From Kappaphycus alvarezii (Eukaryota > Rhodophyta > Florideophyceae > Gigartinales > Solieriaceae), in the NCBI GenBank assembly GCA_002205965.3, contig NADL03000664.1:367913-431912 (forward strand): DNA of 64,000 nucleotides, written 5' to 3'. The notes beneath the pieces are model-generated. The model made no database searches. It was given only the letters and a program-made list of their open reading frames with translations, and had not been told where the DNA came from. Below, in pieces: positions 9,775-20,267 of the stretch (positions within the stretch are counted from its first letter, which is position 1; each line of letters opens with the position of its first letter). Position numbers and translations under genes: made by a program.

Positions 9775-12139
9775 ACCATGTTCTAGGGCGAACGGCTTGC
9801 TCTCATTCTACCCATGGCCAAATTGCAATGGCTTCCGCGCAATCAGTGGTTCTTGATATAATAGTCACAGCATAGTCTGACTGGCGAAAACATGAGGTTG
9901 ACGACAATTCACGTTCACATGCCCTTTGCTCTTCCCGCTTTCCCTCTCCTCCCTGCTCCCGTCTCTCTCGCGACGGGCAACGCCGGTCCTACAGTACCCC
10001 CGCAGTTGCGCTACAGTACTTGGCGTGCCATTGCGCACAGCCCTACTTCCTTCCGCAACAAACCCCCCCTAGCTTCGCCCTCCGCACCCCAGCCCCCCGC
10101 CCTCCTCAACAGCCATACAGCTCTATACTAGCTCATGCGCATCGTGCATATTGACTTGGGAAAGATCAGCCCGCCGAAACACCTGACTTATCACCCTTAC
10201 TCGCTCCCTTTCCCATTTTGATCCTTCCCCGTCGGAACTTCCAAGGACCTGTCCAAACTCCGAGTGTCCTACACAAGTTTGACCACGCAGCCCATCGGAG
10301 TTGGCGCCGTTCAATAGCTGCCTCCTCCTCACCCATCATCCTATGCATGTACCGCCGTCCTGCCATCTACTTGCAGGAACGCTATCTTCCTACCATTCTT
10401 TCCAACCTTTCCCCGGCTCGCCCGCATCATCCGCATCTCCAATTGACTACCAAATTATTCACCAGCTCATCGAGCACCACACCCGGTACGAATCCGCAGG
10501 CGCCCGTCGCTCTGCTGAGTGAGATCATCCCCTGAAGCGCGTAGCGTGGCGGATAACAGAATCCACCTCCCCGCGCCTCCCTCTCCGTACTCAGGTGACA
10601 CCCCTCACTGCCCCCACCCCGCCATCTCAAGCACCTCCCGCAACTCCCCGTTCTGACCCGCTACGAAATCCGCTCTACCCGCCCACGTCGCCACATGACC
10701 CACCGCCTCCGCTCCCTCTCGAACCGGCCGTACTCTTTGCAGCCGTACCAGCCTCCTCCCACCGCTGCCTATGTCCCGCCCAGTGGCGCTGCGCGCCGGC
10801 CCTGATGCTTCTCCTGCGCTCTCTGCCGCCGCCACGAGCAATCTCTCCAATGCTACTCGTGTCACTATGCCGACCGCGCAAGCTATCGCCTCTTCCGCTC
10901 GATGTTCGACCAGTAATTGGTACTGCCGCTGTAAGCCCTCCGTGCAAGGGCAACTGCGACTGGCTTACTGGCTCGACTCTTGCTCTGCTAAAGACTGCCC
11001 AACCGCGTTGTGTCACTCGCGTTAGGCACGGCGATCAGACCTTATCCGGTTCCTCCCTTTACCAAATCCCTTCCCAAATCACAAACAGCTCTTTGCAAAC
11101 ACCAGGCCCTATCTGGACTCCTGCGCGCAACTGCTATCGCCGCTGACGGCAAGTGCATGCAGGACTAAACGCACCCAGAACTGCGAGCCCAATGCGGGTT
11201 CGTGGCTGCTCAAGCGGAGAGGAAGGTGGTTTTATCAACTATCGGACGGCGTCATGGGGAAGAAGTCGAAGCGGGCGATTGCAGTGATTTGGAAGTCCTC
11301 TGACTGAATAGTCACGGGAAGGGACAATAGTGGGGACAATGCGAGCAATCAGCTTCCCTTGGCAGACAGATGACGTTGTGCGGTGGACGTGGAAACGGTT
11401 CAGAGCATCATGGATTGTGTGAGGGAGGCCCCTTCCGTGCAAGCAACTGTCGACGAGGAACGAAGCTGTTGACACATACAGTCCTGGGAACTGATGAAGG
11501 CTTGTTGGGGTAATACAAGCCCTGCGCAGCTTTCACCCTTCTGTTCCTTACGAGATCTTGTGGATGAAAGGCTAGCTTGTGAGAGACAACAACATGTTGG
11601 CCCCTTCTCCGAGTACGCAGGCATTGCTTAGCATTGTTTCTTTGGTGGTTAGGGAGTATGTTAATGTCGATGGCGAGGTTGAGTGCATCAAGGAGTAGAG
11701 GTCCAGCATCGACAGCCGATAAACGCTGCTGATAGCGTTGATAAAATCGATGAAGACGGCAGCAACATTCTGGATGTTGGAAACGCGTTTGGGAGGCTGG
11801 GCATGTCAACTGCAGCGGCAACCACCTCTGCTTTGATAACATTTGCTGTTGAGATAGTACCAGGAAGTCCCCTGCCGCGTCCATCGCTGCAGGAAGCAAG
11901 GGTTTCGAATCAATGCGGCGTTCTGAGCCCACGGTGATCTTGCTCGCCTCTAGTTATTTAATCTTCTACTCCAAACTCACGGAACGCCCGCCTCGAGTCG
12001 TTCACACGTAACCTTGCCCCGTGTACCACGGCTGAGGTCAACGGCTGATATTCCTGCCATTTGCTGACCGAAGTTGTCCTTGATATTTGTTTGCAAAAGC
12101 GTCTATCAGTCTTGGGATCCCCTCTAATTTTCAATGATC
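9775..12139. other. Long stretch without a recognisable gene
   Basis: On the plus strand 9.9-11.1 kb is strongly C/T-rich and gives proline-rich frames that look compositional. Near 10301-10522 a 73-codon frame reads PSCHLLAGTLSSYHSF and IDYQIIHQLIEHHTRYESAG, which is more protein-like than its surroundings and could be part of an interrupted gene, but I cannot connect or name it. At 11408-11932 (minus) a 174-codon frame rich in Gln, Arg and His has no recognisable motif. Two TACAGTAC motifs lie at about 9991 and 10012. Confidence 0.4.
11408..11932 (-). CDS. Hypothetical protein, doubtful
   Basis: An ATG-started frame of 174 codons. Composition is rich in Arg, Gln, His and Pro, as is common for chance frames. 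I see no domain, signal peptide or membrane segment. It overlaps an 84-codon plus-strand frame (11683-11937) that is equally unconvincing. Listed only because it is one of the longer frames in a 2.4-kb stretch without other genes. Confidence 0.15.
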   Translation of the reverse strand: MGSERRIDSKPLLPAAMDAAGDFLVLSQQQMLSKQRWLPLQLTCPASQTRFQHPECCCRLHRFYQRYQQRLSAVDAGPLLLDALNLAIDINILPNHQRNNAKQCLRTRRRGQHVVVSHKLAFHPQDLVRNRRVKAAQGLYYPNKPSSVPRTVCVNSFVPRRQLLARKGPPSHNP

Positions 12140-13204
12140 CTAAACTATGCGTGAGTCCGAATCCCTATTCCAGACCCTCCAAGGGTGATGGATATGGCTG
12201 ACCATAGGGGCACCCTTCAAGAGGATATCCAGGACCCTATCCTCTTTCACCACGGCCAATCTGGTTTCCTCCTTCGAACACAAATAAATGCCCTCCTTCT
12301 CGCACACGTCCATAAGCTTTTTTACGTCCAAATCATAATCCTCAGCCACCTCCCGAATACTCCGATCCGAGTAGCGATCCACAATATCTTGTGCATCAAA
12401 ACTTCCAACTAACTTGACCAGGCGTTGGATATCCTCTGTTGTCATGGAATCTCTGACGCTTTGTTGCAACATAATTGGGCGCTGCAGGCCAAACTGAACC
12501 AAAGCATCAACGACAAACTCGACCATGAGTCCATAATCCTCTGCAACATCGGCCACAGTACAATCTACAATTCCATCGACACCGACTTTCTGATTGCCAA
12601 TACCACGTTTTCGCTCAACAATATCTTGTAAGCGCTTTGTGCGGCCTCTCGAGTCTGCAGAGTCGGCATCCTTCTCAAATTCTACATGGTGGCCACTTGA
12701 ATAGGCCTCTGCCAACCAGGGGGGCATGTATTCTACATTCTCGTCCTGAAAATACTCCATTGGGGTTAAATCGACAACATCATCCTTGTCGACCACAGGT
12801 GGGGCAACAGAAAGGGGCGAAGCGTGGTGAGACGGATTGGAGTTGGAAACACGACCGTTCCATTCGTCACTCCGCTGCTCCGCAAAGTTCAAAAATGATT
12901 CAAAAATGGGATTGGTGCCATCGGAATCATCCTCGTACAGACCCAATTGGTCGTCCCCTCTATTCTGCAGCTCTTCAACAAGGCGGGACACGTCAGACCC
13001 GTTCAAAACGACGTATTCATCATCACTCACTAGGTCTTCAGTTGGTAAGTCTGGGGTGGGATGGCGGGGTAGAGCGCAGGCGGCTGGTGTGCAACGAGGA
13101 CGGACGGCGGTGGATTGGGAATTGGAGGATAACGATGGGTCACTTGAAGGGAATGGGGTGCGAGGGGAGGAAAAGAGGTGGAGCGGATTCAAGAAGAGAT
13201 ACAT
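12140..13204 (-). CDS. Predicted organelle protein with two HTH/IF2-N-like repeats
   Basis: Intact frame of 354 residues. Residues 1-50 are Ser/Pro-rich with almost no acidic residues, consistent with a transit peptide. An acidic, low-complexity middle follows, with a motif MEYFQDENVEYMPPWLAEAY at about 149-168. Two related segments come next: TVADVAEDYGLMVEFVVDAL at about 216-235 and SIREVAEDYDLDVKKLMDVC at about 282-301. Both have the pattern of a small helix-turn-helix like the N-terminal domain of bacterial initiation factor IF2 or MerR-type heads (V-x2-VAEDY-x-L-x-V...L). An organellar nucleic-acid-binding role in transcription or translation is therefore plausible but inferred. I cannot name the family. 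Confidence 0.6.
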   Translation of the reverse strand: MYLFLNPLHLFSSPRTPFPSSDPSLSSNSQSTAVRPRCTPAACALPRHPTPDLPTEDLVSDDEYVVLNGSDVSRLVEELQNRGDDQLGLYEDDSDGTNPIFESFLNFAEQRSDEWNGRVSNSNPSHHASPLSVAPPVVDKDDVVDLTPMEYFQDENVEYMPPWLAEAYSSGHHVEFEKDADSADSRGRTKRLQDIVERKRGIGNQKVGVDGIVDCTVADVAEDYGLMVEFVVDALVQFGLQRPIMLQQSVRDSMTTEDIQRLVKLVGSFDAQDIVDRYSDRSIREVAEDYDLDVKKLMDVCEKEGIYLCSKEETRLAVVKEDRVLDILLKGAPMVSHIHHPWRVWNRDSDSRIV

Positions 13205-14119
13205 GAGAATTGTAGGCGGTGAGGGATGAGAGAAAGGAGAGGGAAACGCGCTTGACGGATTGAATGCACCCCAATTGCTGTTTGCAAGTCGACTAGCTTC
13301 CAGGACGGATGGGCATCGATCAGGGAGAACCAGGCGTGAGGAAGGCGCGAGTCACTGAGAAAATTCTACAGCGGAATGTGATCTGCGTGGAGAAAGGTGT
13401 GATTGGGCGGCATGAGATATTTGAGTACAAGGTTGGGTTGTGCAATAGTGCGCAAAAATTCAGTGCGAACACCACGAATACTGCACAGCAAAGTCTCATT
13501 TCAAGAAAATATCTGAAAATTTAATGAATTTGAATGTTCCTGGAATTCCCAAATAACTGAAAAGGATAATTTGCAACTTCCGGGCCCTAGGGCATTGTCA
13601 GGCATTTGAGCATTTTGCTCAAGATAAGGTGACGGTGACGGCTGTACAGTATTCCTTACAGTACAGTACAGTACAGTATAACGCTGGCAATCTCCTTTTG
13701 ACTTTGTCTTTACGTCCCATGCCGACCGCGATTTGTTCTAAAGCAGTGACTTTCAGTGAAATTTTCCATTACTGCCCTTTTGTTAGTGCAGTGCATTGCA
13801 GTACTGCACCAATACTCCCATGCAGTGCACTGCGACGAAATGAGTGCCCTAACGTTGTGACCACGGACGAGCAATACCCGCCTTCGGAGAAGGAAGGGCA
13901 ATGCACTGAGAAGCTCATATTATGAGACAAGTTTTAGGAGTTTAATGCATTCAGTATCTACTGCCCTGGGAAAATGGGGGGTTAATTTACTGTGGTAGAT
14001 ACTGTATGTTGGTTGGTACCCAGTAAATCTGTACCGGAGCGTAGATACATTACAGCACAATGGCCAAGCCAATTGTGAAACCGTACAATGCGTCGAAAAC
14101 TGTAGATGGCACTCCCAAT
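13205..14119. other. Intergenic with a TACAGTA cluster
   Basis: Upstream region of the minus-strand organelle protein gene. At about 13643-13680 is a run of GTACAGTA and TACAGTACAGTACAGTA motifs, about 440 bp upstream of its start codon, and a further TACTGTA lies at about 13999. No gene recognised. Confidence 0.5.
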
Positions 14120-15855
14120 CTACCAGAACGTGGAAAAGAGGCCAGCCAGCAGCCAAGCGCCATTGGAGGTTACTGTCAATGCGGAGTACCGCTGTAAAAG
14201 AATGCCACTAACCTTCGAAAACTGTTCCATTGCGCGTGTGGCAACAGTTATCGCGAGTTCCTTGACGACGGAGAACGCCGCCGGATGCCATCCTCCAAGC
14301 GTTGAGATGGGAACAGGAACGAGCCTGCTTCTCCCAGACAGCTCAGCAAGGAACCCTTGCTGTTTCCGCTGCTTCTCTGTGTGGGCTGCGTTGAGGCTTG
14401 TGAGTGGGTTGAAAGCTCCGGCTCTTGCGTGGGAGGGAGCGAGCGGGTTGACGAAGGTTACGTCAAAGTAATCCGTGCCACCGACAGCTCCCATCGCCCT
14501 GATGTCCGGCCTTGTCCTGTTTTGTTAGTGTAATCGAGGTTCAATGAATGGACGTCGGGCGGCTCTTGCAAGATCATTCCCCAGTATAGTCACCTGGTTG
14601 TTGTGGCGAGTATTCCGCTCGCAGCCATAGCGACAATGTTGCAAGTGCTGCTCGTAGATATCCAGCATTTCAGGACACCCTGCTTTTGGGCAAGGGGTAC
14701 CTGGGGCGAATAAAGGGGTTTGGCAAAAGTACTGGAACCACACGGAGAAGTCTTTGCTCTTGATGTGCGTCCTCAATCCAGGGCAAGGTGCACAGTAGAC
14801 CCAGCTCTTGGCTCCGGGAGGGACATGCTAACGCGGAAGGCGAGAGTGCGGATGTTTCCGAGCGGCAAGGCCTCTTGCGCAGCCACATGAATTGCATCTG
14901 TTAGCTTCTTCTGCGATGGTGGGTTGGAGGAGCAGAAATTGCTAAACGAAATTCGTTCTGGGGTCGACAAGAGGCGCTCCATGTAGTACAGGCGGCTGTA
15001 GCATCCTCGTACTGCGTCAGGTCTTGAACACAGGACAGCAAAGACTTCTCGCATAACTGCTGCGTTGCGGCGCTAGACACAAGAAACGAAGCGGCGGCGA
15101 CGTCTCGCGCAGAGGTGAGGCCGATTCCCAAGGTCGGCTTCTTCTCCTGTAATGGCTTAATGGGCAGCTGCAGCTCCTTGAACATAGACTTGTCTAGCAT
15201 TCCACCCGCTAAAGTACGGCAGCAGTTCTCGATTAGGCTGTCGAGATATTCGGCCCCTTTCCGCGTGCAAGAGGGCGGCACAACTCGCAAGAGGTATCCC
15301 ACTTTGCCGACCCCAAAGCAGTTACGTAGTGGTTGGAATGAAGCTTGTGCGTCCTCGAATTTCATGACAGCGTCAAGTGAAGGCTCAAGGGAGTGTACAT
15401 GGTCCAGGAAGTATTGTTCCATGAACGTTTGGGTGCCAATTAGCGCGTTTAAAACCAAAGTCGCAGCACTGTATTCCTGCCGTATATCAGAGGGGTATGC
15501 GGACTGAACCGACGCGGAGGGGGCAGTGGGCCACCATACTTTGCATTTCGAGACTGCCAGATGGAGACCACGACGTTTGGCCTCAGGAGAAGGCAGAACC
15601 TCGATTACCTTGAGTGTAGCCTCGTGTTTGGCTACAATATAGCCATCGTCGTGATACCAAAGCTCCAAAAGCAGTGTGTCTAACCCTGTGTCCTCGTCGG
15701 GGAATCCCGACAGTAGCTCTTTGATATTCAGGGCAATGGGGTGGAGTACAAGAGCGAAAAGCAACCCGCTAAGCGGGTCTCCTTGCTGAGTACCCACAAC
15801 ACTCCGTATAGTCTCGAATCCCGTCCAGAGGAACGCTGGGTCTTTGTTATGACTT
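14120..15855 (-). mobile_element. REL-type LINE relic, second family, 5'-truncated
   Basis: The minus frame 15797-14901 (298 codons) begins in RT motif B (GTQQGDPLSGLLFALVLHP) and has the catalytic motif C as YHDD (about 15660) in a row typical of LINE polymerases. Further on, at 14776-14525, lies the zinc knuckle (CPKAGCPEMLDIYEQHLQHC) followed by TRHNN, and at 14494-14120 the endonuclease piece (TDYFDVTFVNPLAPS, then KQRKQQGFLAEL). The three pieces are in different frames with stops between them, so it is decayed. It differs clearly from the LINEs on the right side (GTQQGDPASMLLFSL there). RT upstream of motif B is missing: the element stops where an inverted fragment of the same family begins. 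Confidence 0.8.
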
Positions 15856-15859
15856 TACT

Positions 15860-16040
15860 GGGGAATGATCTTTCAAGAGCCGCCCGACGTCCATTTATTT
15901 AACCTGGTGTACACTACCAAAACAGGACAAGGCCGGTCATCAGGGCGATGGGAGCTGCCGGTGGCACGGATTATTTCGACGTAACCTTCGTCAACCCGCT
16001 CTCTCCCTCCCACGCAGGAGCCAGCGCCTTCCACGACCTT
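15860..16040 (+). mobile_element. Inverted fragment of the same LINE family
   Basis: About 175 bp on the plus strand nearly repeat the reverse complement of about 14410-14590: GAGCCGCCCGACGTCCATT, AAAACAGGACAAGGCCGG, and the endonuclease start (GGTDYFDVTFVNPLSPS). The fragment covers the region between zinc knuckle and endonuclease. Because both copies contain the same segment, simple twin-priming (which inverts a non-overlapping 5' part) does not explain it; two insertions or a foldback duplication do. Confidence 0.8.
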
Positions 16041-16499
16041 GATCTCGAAATGAACATGTATTCCAAAATGTCCAATATTTGGCTCATTGATCCGAATAAC
16101 AGAATTTGTGATCTTCTGACTATAAATCCGCATCGGAGATCTATTGGGAATCTCGCAATTTTAAAACCCAGGGACCTATCAATAATTGACCTACTGTAAA
16201 GCATGAATTTCTCCAGGCGGTCGCCACAATAGTTTTGATAAAACTTTAATAAAACTCGCCTCGTCAGGAGTACAACTGTACAGCAAGGCCTTGATGCACC
16301 ACAAGCCCACGTACAGTATAGCACCGCCCGTCGTCCACAATTAAGTTATTGAAAACCCGCAGCAATTGCCCCGCGTTCCACGACGTCCTACATTGCCGTC
16401 GCGCACAAAGAGACCCTTTTCCCCACCGAATCGTTCGACACCCCCAAAAGCCGGCAACTTCCTCTCACCCGTCGAGCACCTACTCAACGACAATCCACA
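16041..16499. promoter_or_regulatory. Upstream region of eS26
   Basis: No gene recognised. A CGTACAGTATAG motif lies at about 16310-16321, about 180 bp before the eS26 start codon. The last 60 bp are C-rich on the plus strand. Confidence 0.35.
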
Positions 16500-16877
16500 A
16501 TGACCGTCAAGCGTCGTAACCATGGGCGCAACCGCCATGGGCGCAACCACACCCATCTAGTCGACTGCGACGGCTGTGGTTGCAAACCCGCCAAGGACAA
16601 GGCCATCAAGCGTTTTACCGTCCGCAACATAGTCGACAAGAGTTCCTTACGTGATCTCAACGACGCCTGCATCATCGAAGACTACGGCTTGCCTAAGTTT
16701 TACACCAAGCTTCATTATTGCGTCTCTTGCGCCGTTCATCGTAAGACCGTGCGTCCGAGGTCTCGCAAGACTCGCGCGGATAGGACTAACCCGAGAGAGG
16801 CTATGTCGCAGAAGTTTCAGGCGCAGGCGGCGGATAAGAGTGGTGGTGCCCGTAGCGCCCCGGTTGGGGCTAAGTGA
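16500..16877 (+). CDS. RPS26: 40S ribosomal protein S26 (eS26)
   Basis: Intact intronless frame of 125 residues from ATG 16500. It matches eS26 along its length: basic start with KRRNHGRNRHGR, the first zinc-ligand pair region (DCDGCGCKPAKDKAIKRF), RNIVDKSSLRDL, LPKFYTKLHYCVSCAVH with the second Cys pair, and RSRKTRADRTNP. The C-terminal tail is longer and Ala/Gly-rich but within family range. It is a small-subunit protein near the mRNA exit channel. High confidence; it marks the region as active euchromatin between two transposon relics. Confidence 0.95.
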   Translation: MTVKRRNHGRNRHGRNHTHLVDCDGCGCKPAKDKAIKRFTVRNIVDKSSLRDLNDACIIEDYGLPKFYTKLHYCVSCAVHRKTVRPRSRKTRADRTNPREAMSQKFQAQAADKSGGARSAPVGAK

Positions 16878-17220
16878 TGGGCTTGATGAGCACATGCGGC
16901 TGCAAGGTTGGATTGCTCGCAGTCGACATTAGCATCGGCCGTGACCGGTGTTTACGCTTGTGAATCCAGAGGTTGGTTAGCAGTATCACTTTCTCGGCAT
17001 CGGTCCTTTGCCAGGAAAAGTTCAGTAAAGCAATACCTGACACCTCTGCTTACATGCAGCCGTCCCATTCAATAGGAGCGGTGCATTACGGTCATGTTTG
17101 AACGGATCTGTAGCTAGGATCGCAGTGGACCCACCCTCGCCATGAGCTTCCTAACCTAGGGCAGCTCCGGAGCTCTATGTGCCTAAAAGTGATCCCCTGT
17201 CCCACCTCACTTTGCGTTTG
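16878..17220. other. Intergenic, nothing recognised
   Basis: Convergent region between eS26 (plus) and the minus-strand open frame that ends at 17221. No feature seen. Confidence 0.4.
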
Positions 17221-17744
17221 TTACTTGGGCGCCTCACCAGCTAATGCTGCGGAACAAAACAGAGGCATCCCGAACCGCCAACTTAGAAATCCACGTCGGC
17301 GTATTTCGTCCCGAATTTCGCCGGTTTGCAGTCTGAGTAGTGGCGGTGCAGAGATAACCACGTTCGGCACAATCAGTCCGGAGCAAACAACTCTCCAAGC
17401 CATCTTTGCAAAACCAAACAAATATGGTTTGCATTCGAAAACAAATATGACGGGAATCGCATTGAGACAGAAGGTCAACCACCCAACGCAGTGGACCACG
17501 GTACCCATGTAGGCGGGGAGGGAGTGTATCACGAGGGAGGAGAAGAGCGCTGAGTTGAAGACGAGACTGTGCTGCAGGGAGTAGTCAGCGAAACTTGCGT
17601 CCGAGAGTGACGTTTAGGAAATAAGGAGCATGTGGGTGTGGTTGCTGTTAGAACATCGCGGTACGACAGAAGCCGGCGCAGTGCCCACAGGCAACGAACG
17701 GTTCGTGTATGAGTTGTCGGTGGCTTGAGAAAATCATCAAGGCC
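17221..17744 (-). CDS. Possible membrane protein, start or upstream exon unresolved
   Basis: A minus frame is open for about 174 codons between TGA at 17747-17745 and the stop at 17221. It has no ATG before codon position 17508, although the part upstream of that ATG is equally protein-like (LLSYRDVLTATTPTCSLF, then SFADYSLQHSLVFNSALF). Downstream are two strongly hydrophobic segments (VVHCVGWLTFCLNAIPVIFV and VVCSGLIVPNVVI), which read as transmembrane helices. It could be the last exon of a spliced gene, a gene starting at the internal ATG, or a chance frame. No family recognised. Confidence 0.35.
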
Positions 17745-17889
17745 TCAATGTGGCGATGGTGATGAACGGAAGTGCAGGAAACGCATGACGAAAGCGGGGA
17801 AGCTGGGGGACGGTGAATAGGAGTGGGGTTAGGTGAGGTTGTGTATTGATGGGGTTGGAGGTTTTGGTGTGTCGCGGTCACTGTGATCG

Positions 17890-18190
17890 GTAGACTGGGT
17901 CGCTGTTTGATGGCAGTTTTTAGTTGTTTGCGGGGAGCGCGATGTGGTGGATGCGTTTATGTTGTTGAACGTTTTCAAATCGGAGGAGGCTTGGCAGGAT
18001 AACTGGAACATGTACGGTAATTTATCGGGTGGTTACCGTAGGCGGGAAGGTAAGTTACTGCAGTTCGAGACCAAGACCCAGATTAGTAGATAATTAACTG
18101 CTGGCCTCTTCAAGAACACGGTTCTTCGTTGACAAATGATGTCAAGTGCAAGTCAATGTATTCACACTTACGACGGGCTACTCTGCAGAG
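17890..18190. other. Intergenic, nothing recognised
   Basis: Between two minus-strand frames. G/T-rich plus strand, no domain or RNA gene seen. Confidence 0.35.
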
Positions 18191-18484
18191 TTAGAGGTGC
18201 AAATCTTGAAACAAGGTCAACGTATCGGCGACATGCTCCACCTGGACACCACTTGTGATACGATGCTTGTTCCTCCTCTTCATGTGTCGCTTGCGCTCCT
18301 TTCTAATTGCACGCCTGATATGTCTCCTCTCCTGTTTCTGGATGGCCTTGTACTCTACCTTGACGGCCTCCAACTCTCGTAACAAACTCAGTGCGGCGGG
18401 GGTTTGTTGGGAGGCCACCATGTGTCGCAAGGTTTCTTCATTCTCCTGGATCAGTCTTTGAATTTCGTGATCTGTTGCTGACAT
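18191..18484 (-). CDS. Small coiled-coil protein, SSXT/GIF-like N-terminus
   Basis: Intact frame of 97 residues from ATG 18484. The start (HEIQRLIQENEETLRHMVAS) and following helix resemble the SSXT (SS18/GIF) N-terminal helix pair, which has an IQ-x2-L-x-EN pattern and binds chromatin remodelling partners. The next part is highly basic (RRHIRRAIRKERKRHMKRRN) and could be a nuclear localisation signal. SSXT proteins are usually longer with a Gln-rich tail that is absent here, so the family link is tentative. Upstream on the minus strand is C-rich sequence. Confidence 0.4.
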   Translation of the reverse strand: MSATDHEIQRLIQENEETLRHMVASQQTPAALSLLRELEAVKVEYKAIQKQERRHIRRAIRKERKRHMKRRNKHRITSGVQVEHVADTLTLFQDLHL

Positions 18485-20267
18485 GGTGTGCGTGGTTTGA
18501 CGGTAGGGTGGGGTGTTTTGCGGAGGGTAGATGAAGAGGAAGAGAATATGACGAGGAGGGATGTGGGTGCGGGTGTGACGACGGGCTGACGGAGAAGTGG
18601 AGGGGATGGTTTGGGGCGGGGGCGGAGTGTTGTAGCAGGTGTTGATTGTGCGCGGAGTGGGATAGTGGTGGGTAAGCTGAGGTGTCTGTGCGGGGGTTGT
18701 AGTTGGTGAAGGGGGGTTAAGTAAGGTCTGACGGGGGGGGGGGGGTTGGGAAGGGTGGTTATGAGCGGGGGCGACTGCGAAGTTTGCACTCCTGTTTGGA
18801 TGGGTCGGAGGTTACGAGGGTGGAGGTTGTGGGGGGTGGGGTTGTGCGGTTGGAAGGGGCAGTTTGTGGATTTTGGTGATTGGAGCGCGTGCGACTCTGT
18901 ATCGCGTGACGCGGGGATGTGGTGAATGAGGGCATTGGCGATTGTGCGGAGGGATTACGTAGGTGACAGAGGATGTGAATTGACACTTGTTTGATGATAC
19001 GGACACCGTACGGTAGCTGTAGAAGGCATTGTAACGTTGCCAATTGGAGGTCATCTTCAAGCTTTCTTGTTGAACGATCGGTAGTAGGTGACAGCATCGT
19101 ACGGAGGTTTTGATTTTATTGAGAATCACAATGAAACGTGTGCAGTTTCTGCCCAATTGTTACAAGTTGCGCTTATCCATTCGTGCAGCCGTCGGACATT
19201 TGACAAACGATACAACACTGCACTGTACTGTACTTTAGATTCAAATTTTGAATCAAATGTACAGTAACCCAATGACTCAGCATTCCTCAAAATTCATTGG
19301 ACATCTCAACGCGTTTCGTCACTTTTGGCGCAAAAACAACCATCGTGTCAGACAAAGATGCTTGAAGTCGGTCATGGTGGTTTGTGTGGCGACACGAATC
19401 TCGATTTCACGCACAGCCGTCACCTTTCCTTTGTCCAGCTCGCATTGCATCTCTCTTCCTCGGCCCAACCACAGCCCGCGTCCCTCGTAAAGCGTAAAGC
19501 GTCTCATATCGTCATGGTGTCAAACGCCGATATCACTCAGCCTTGCTCGGCATCTCCGGACAACGGCACCGATTCTCCTCCCTGTACCGCCGATCAATCC
19601 GCTTCGTGTTGTCGCTCGTAGCGATCAAAAAGCCCCGTCAACACCCCTTACGATTCCACCGACGCTGTTGTATCCCTGGAACGTAACCTCTGCGCCTGCG
19701 CCGTCGTAGACTTTATCTACCCCATTTCCTATTTGCAGTTTTACATTATCTCGACAGCCTTCCGGCCCTAGTGTCATCTTGATTCGCAAACGAATTGCGC
19801 CCTGAAATGGCGAAGACAACAAGCGATGCTACAGCGAGCTTCACACGTAGACATAGATTAAATCGTCAGCTAGTCACAAGATTGACGTTGTCTGATGTTG
19901 GTTCACTGCTTTTCAGAGTCCTTGCTTGTCTCTTTTTATTTTCAGTCATCGCAACACAGGAACCTCTTAAGTAGAAAAGCCATACTAGGCACAGATGTAG
20001 TCCAGGAAACCTACCTAGCTAGACTACTACAACAGTAACACCAATGCTGCTACGAAAGCGGTAGGAGACAGTTCAGTGAGAATATTCAATCACACAAAGA
20101 TTCCTATCTGCAAACTCTCTCACAACCAGTCCTTCCCTCTCTGTGTAAACATATCCCATCTGTGAGGACGACATTGTCAGCCATGGATTTACTGCGGAGA
20201 TTCTGAATATTCAAGCTGTTGGTCATATCAATATGTCGGAAGTCATAACGGGTGAGAATCTATCGAG
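18485..20267. other. Intergenic, low-complexity, no certain gene
   Basis: Contains a G tract at about 18734-18745 and very G/T-rich plus-strand sequence to about 19.1 kb. A TACTGTAC motif lies at about 19218 and GTACAGTA at about 19258. One plus frame that includes an ATG at about 19514 runs to a TAG at 19619-19621 and stays open for 50 further codons (RSKSPVNTPYDSTDAVV, then VVDFIYPISYLQFYII). It may be a small gene with a stop or an unplaced intron, or chance. Nothing else recognised. Confidence 0.35.

Noticed and set aside
10595..11146. 183-codon plus frame rich in Pro, Ser and Cys
   Set aside because: Composition follows the C/T-rich DNA, and alternative frames on both strands are similarly open. 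No motif seen.
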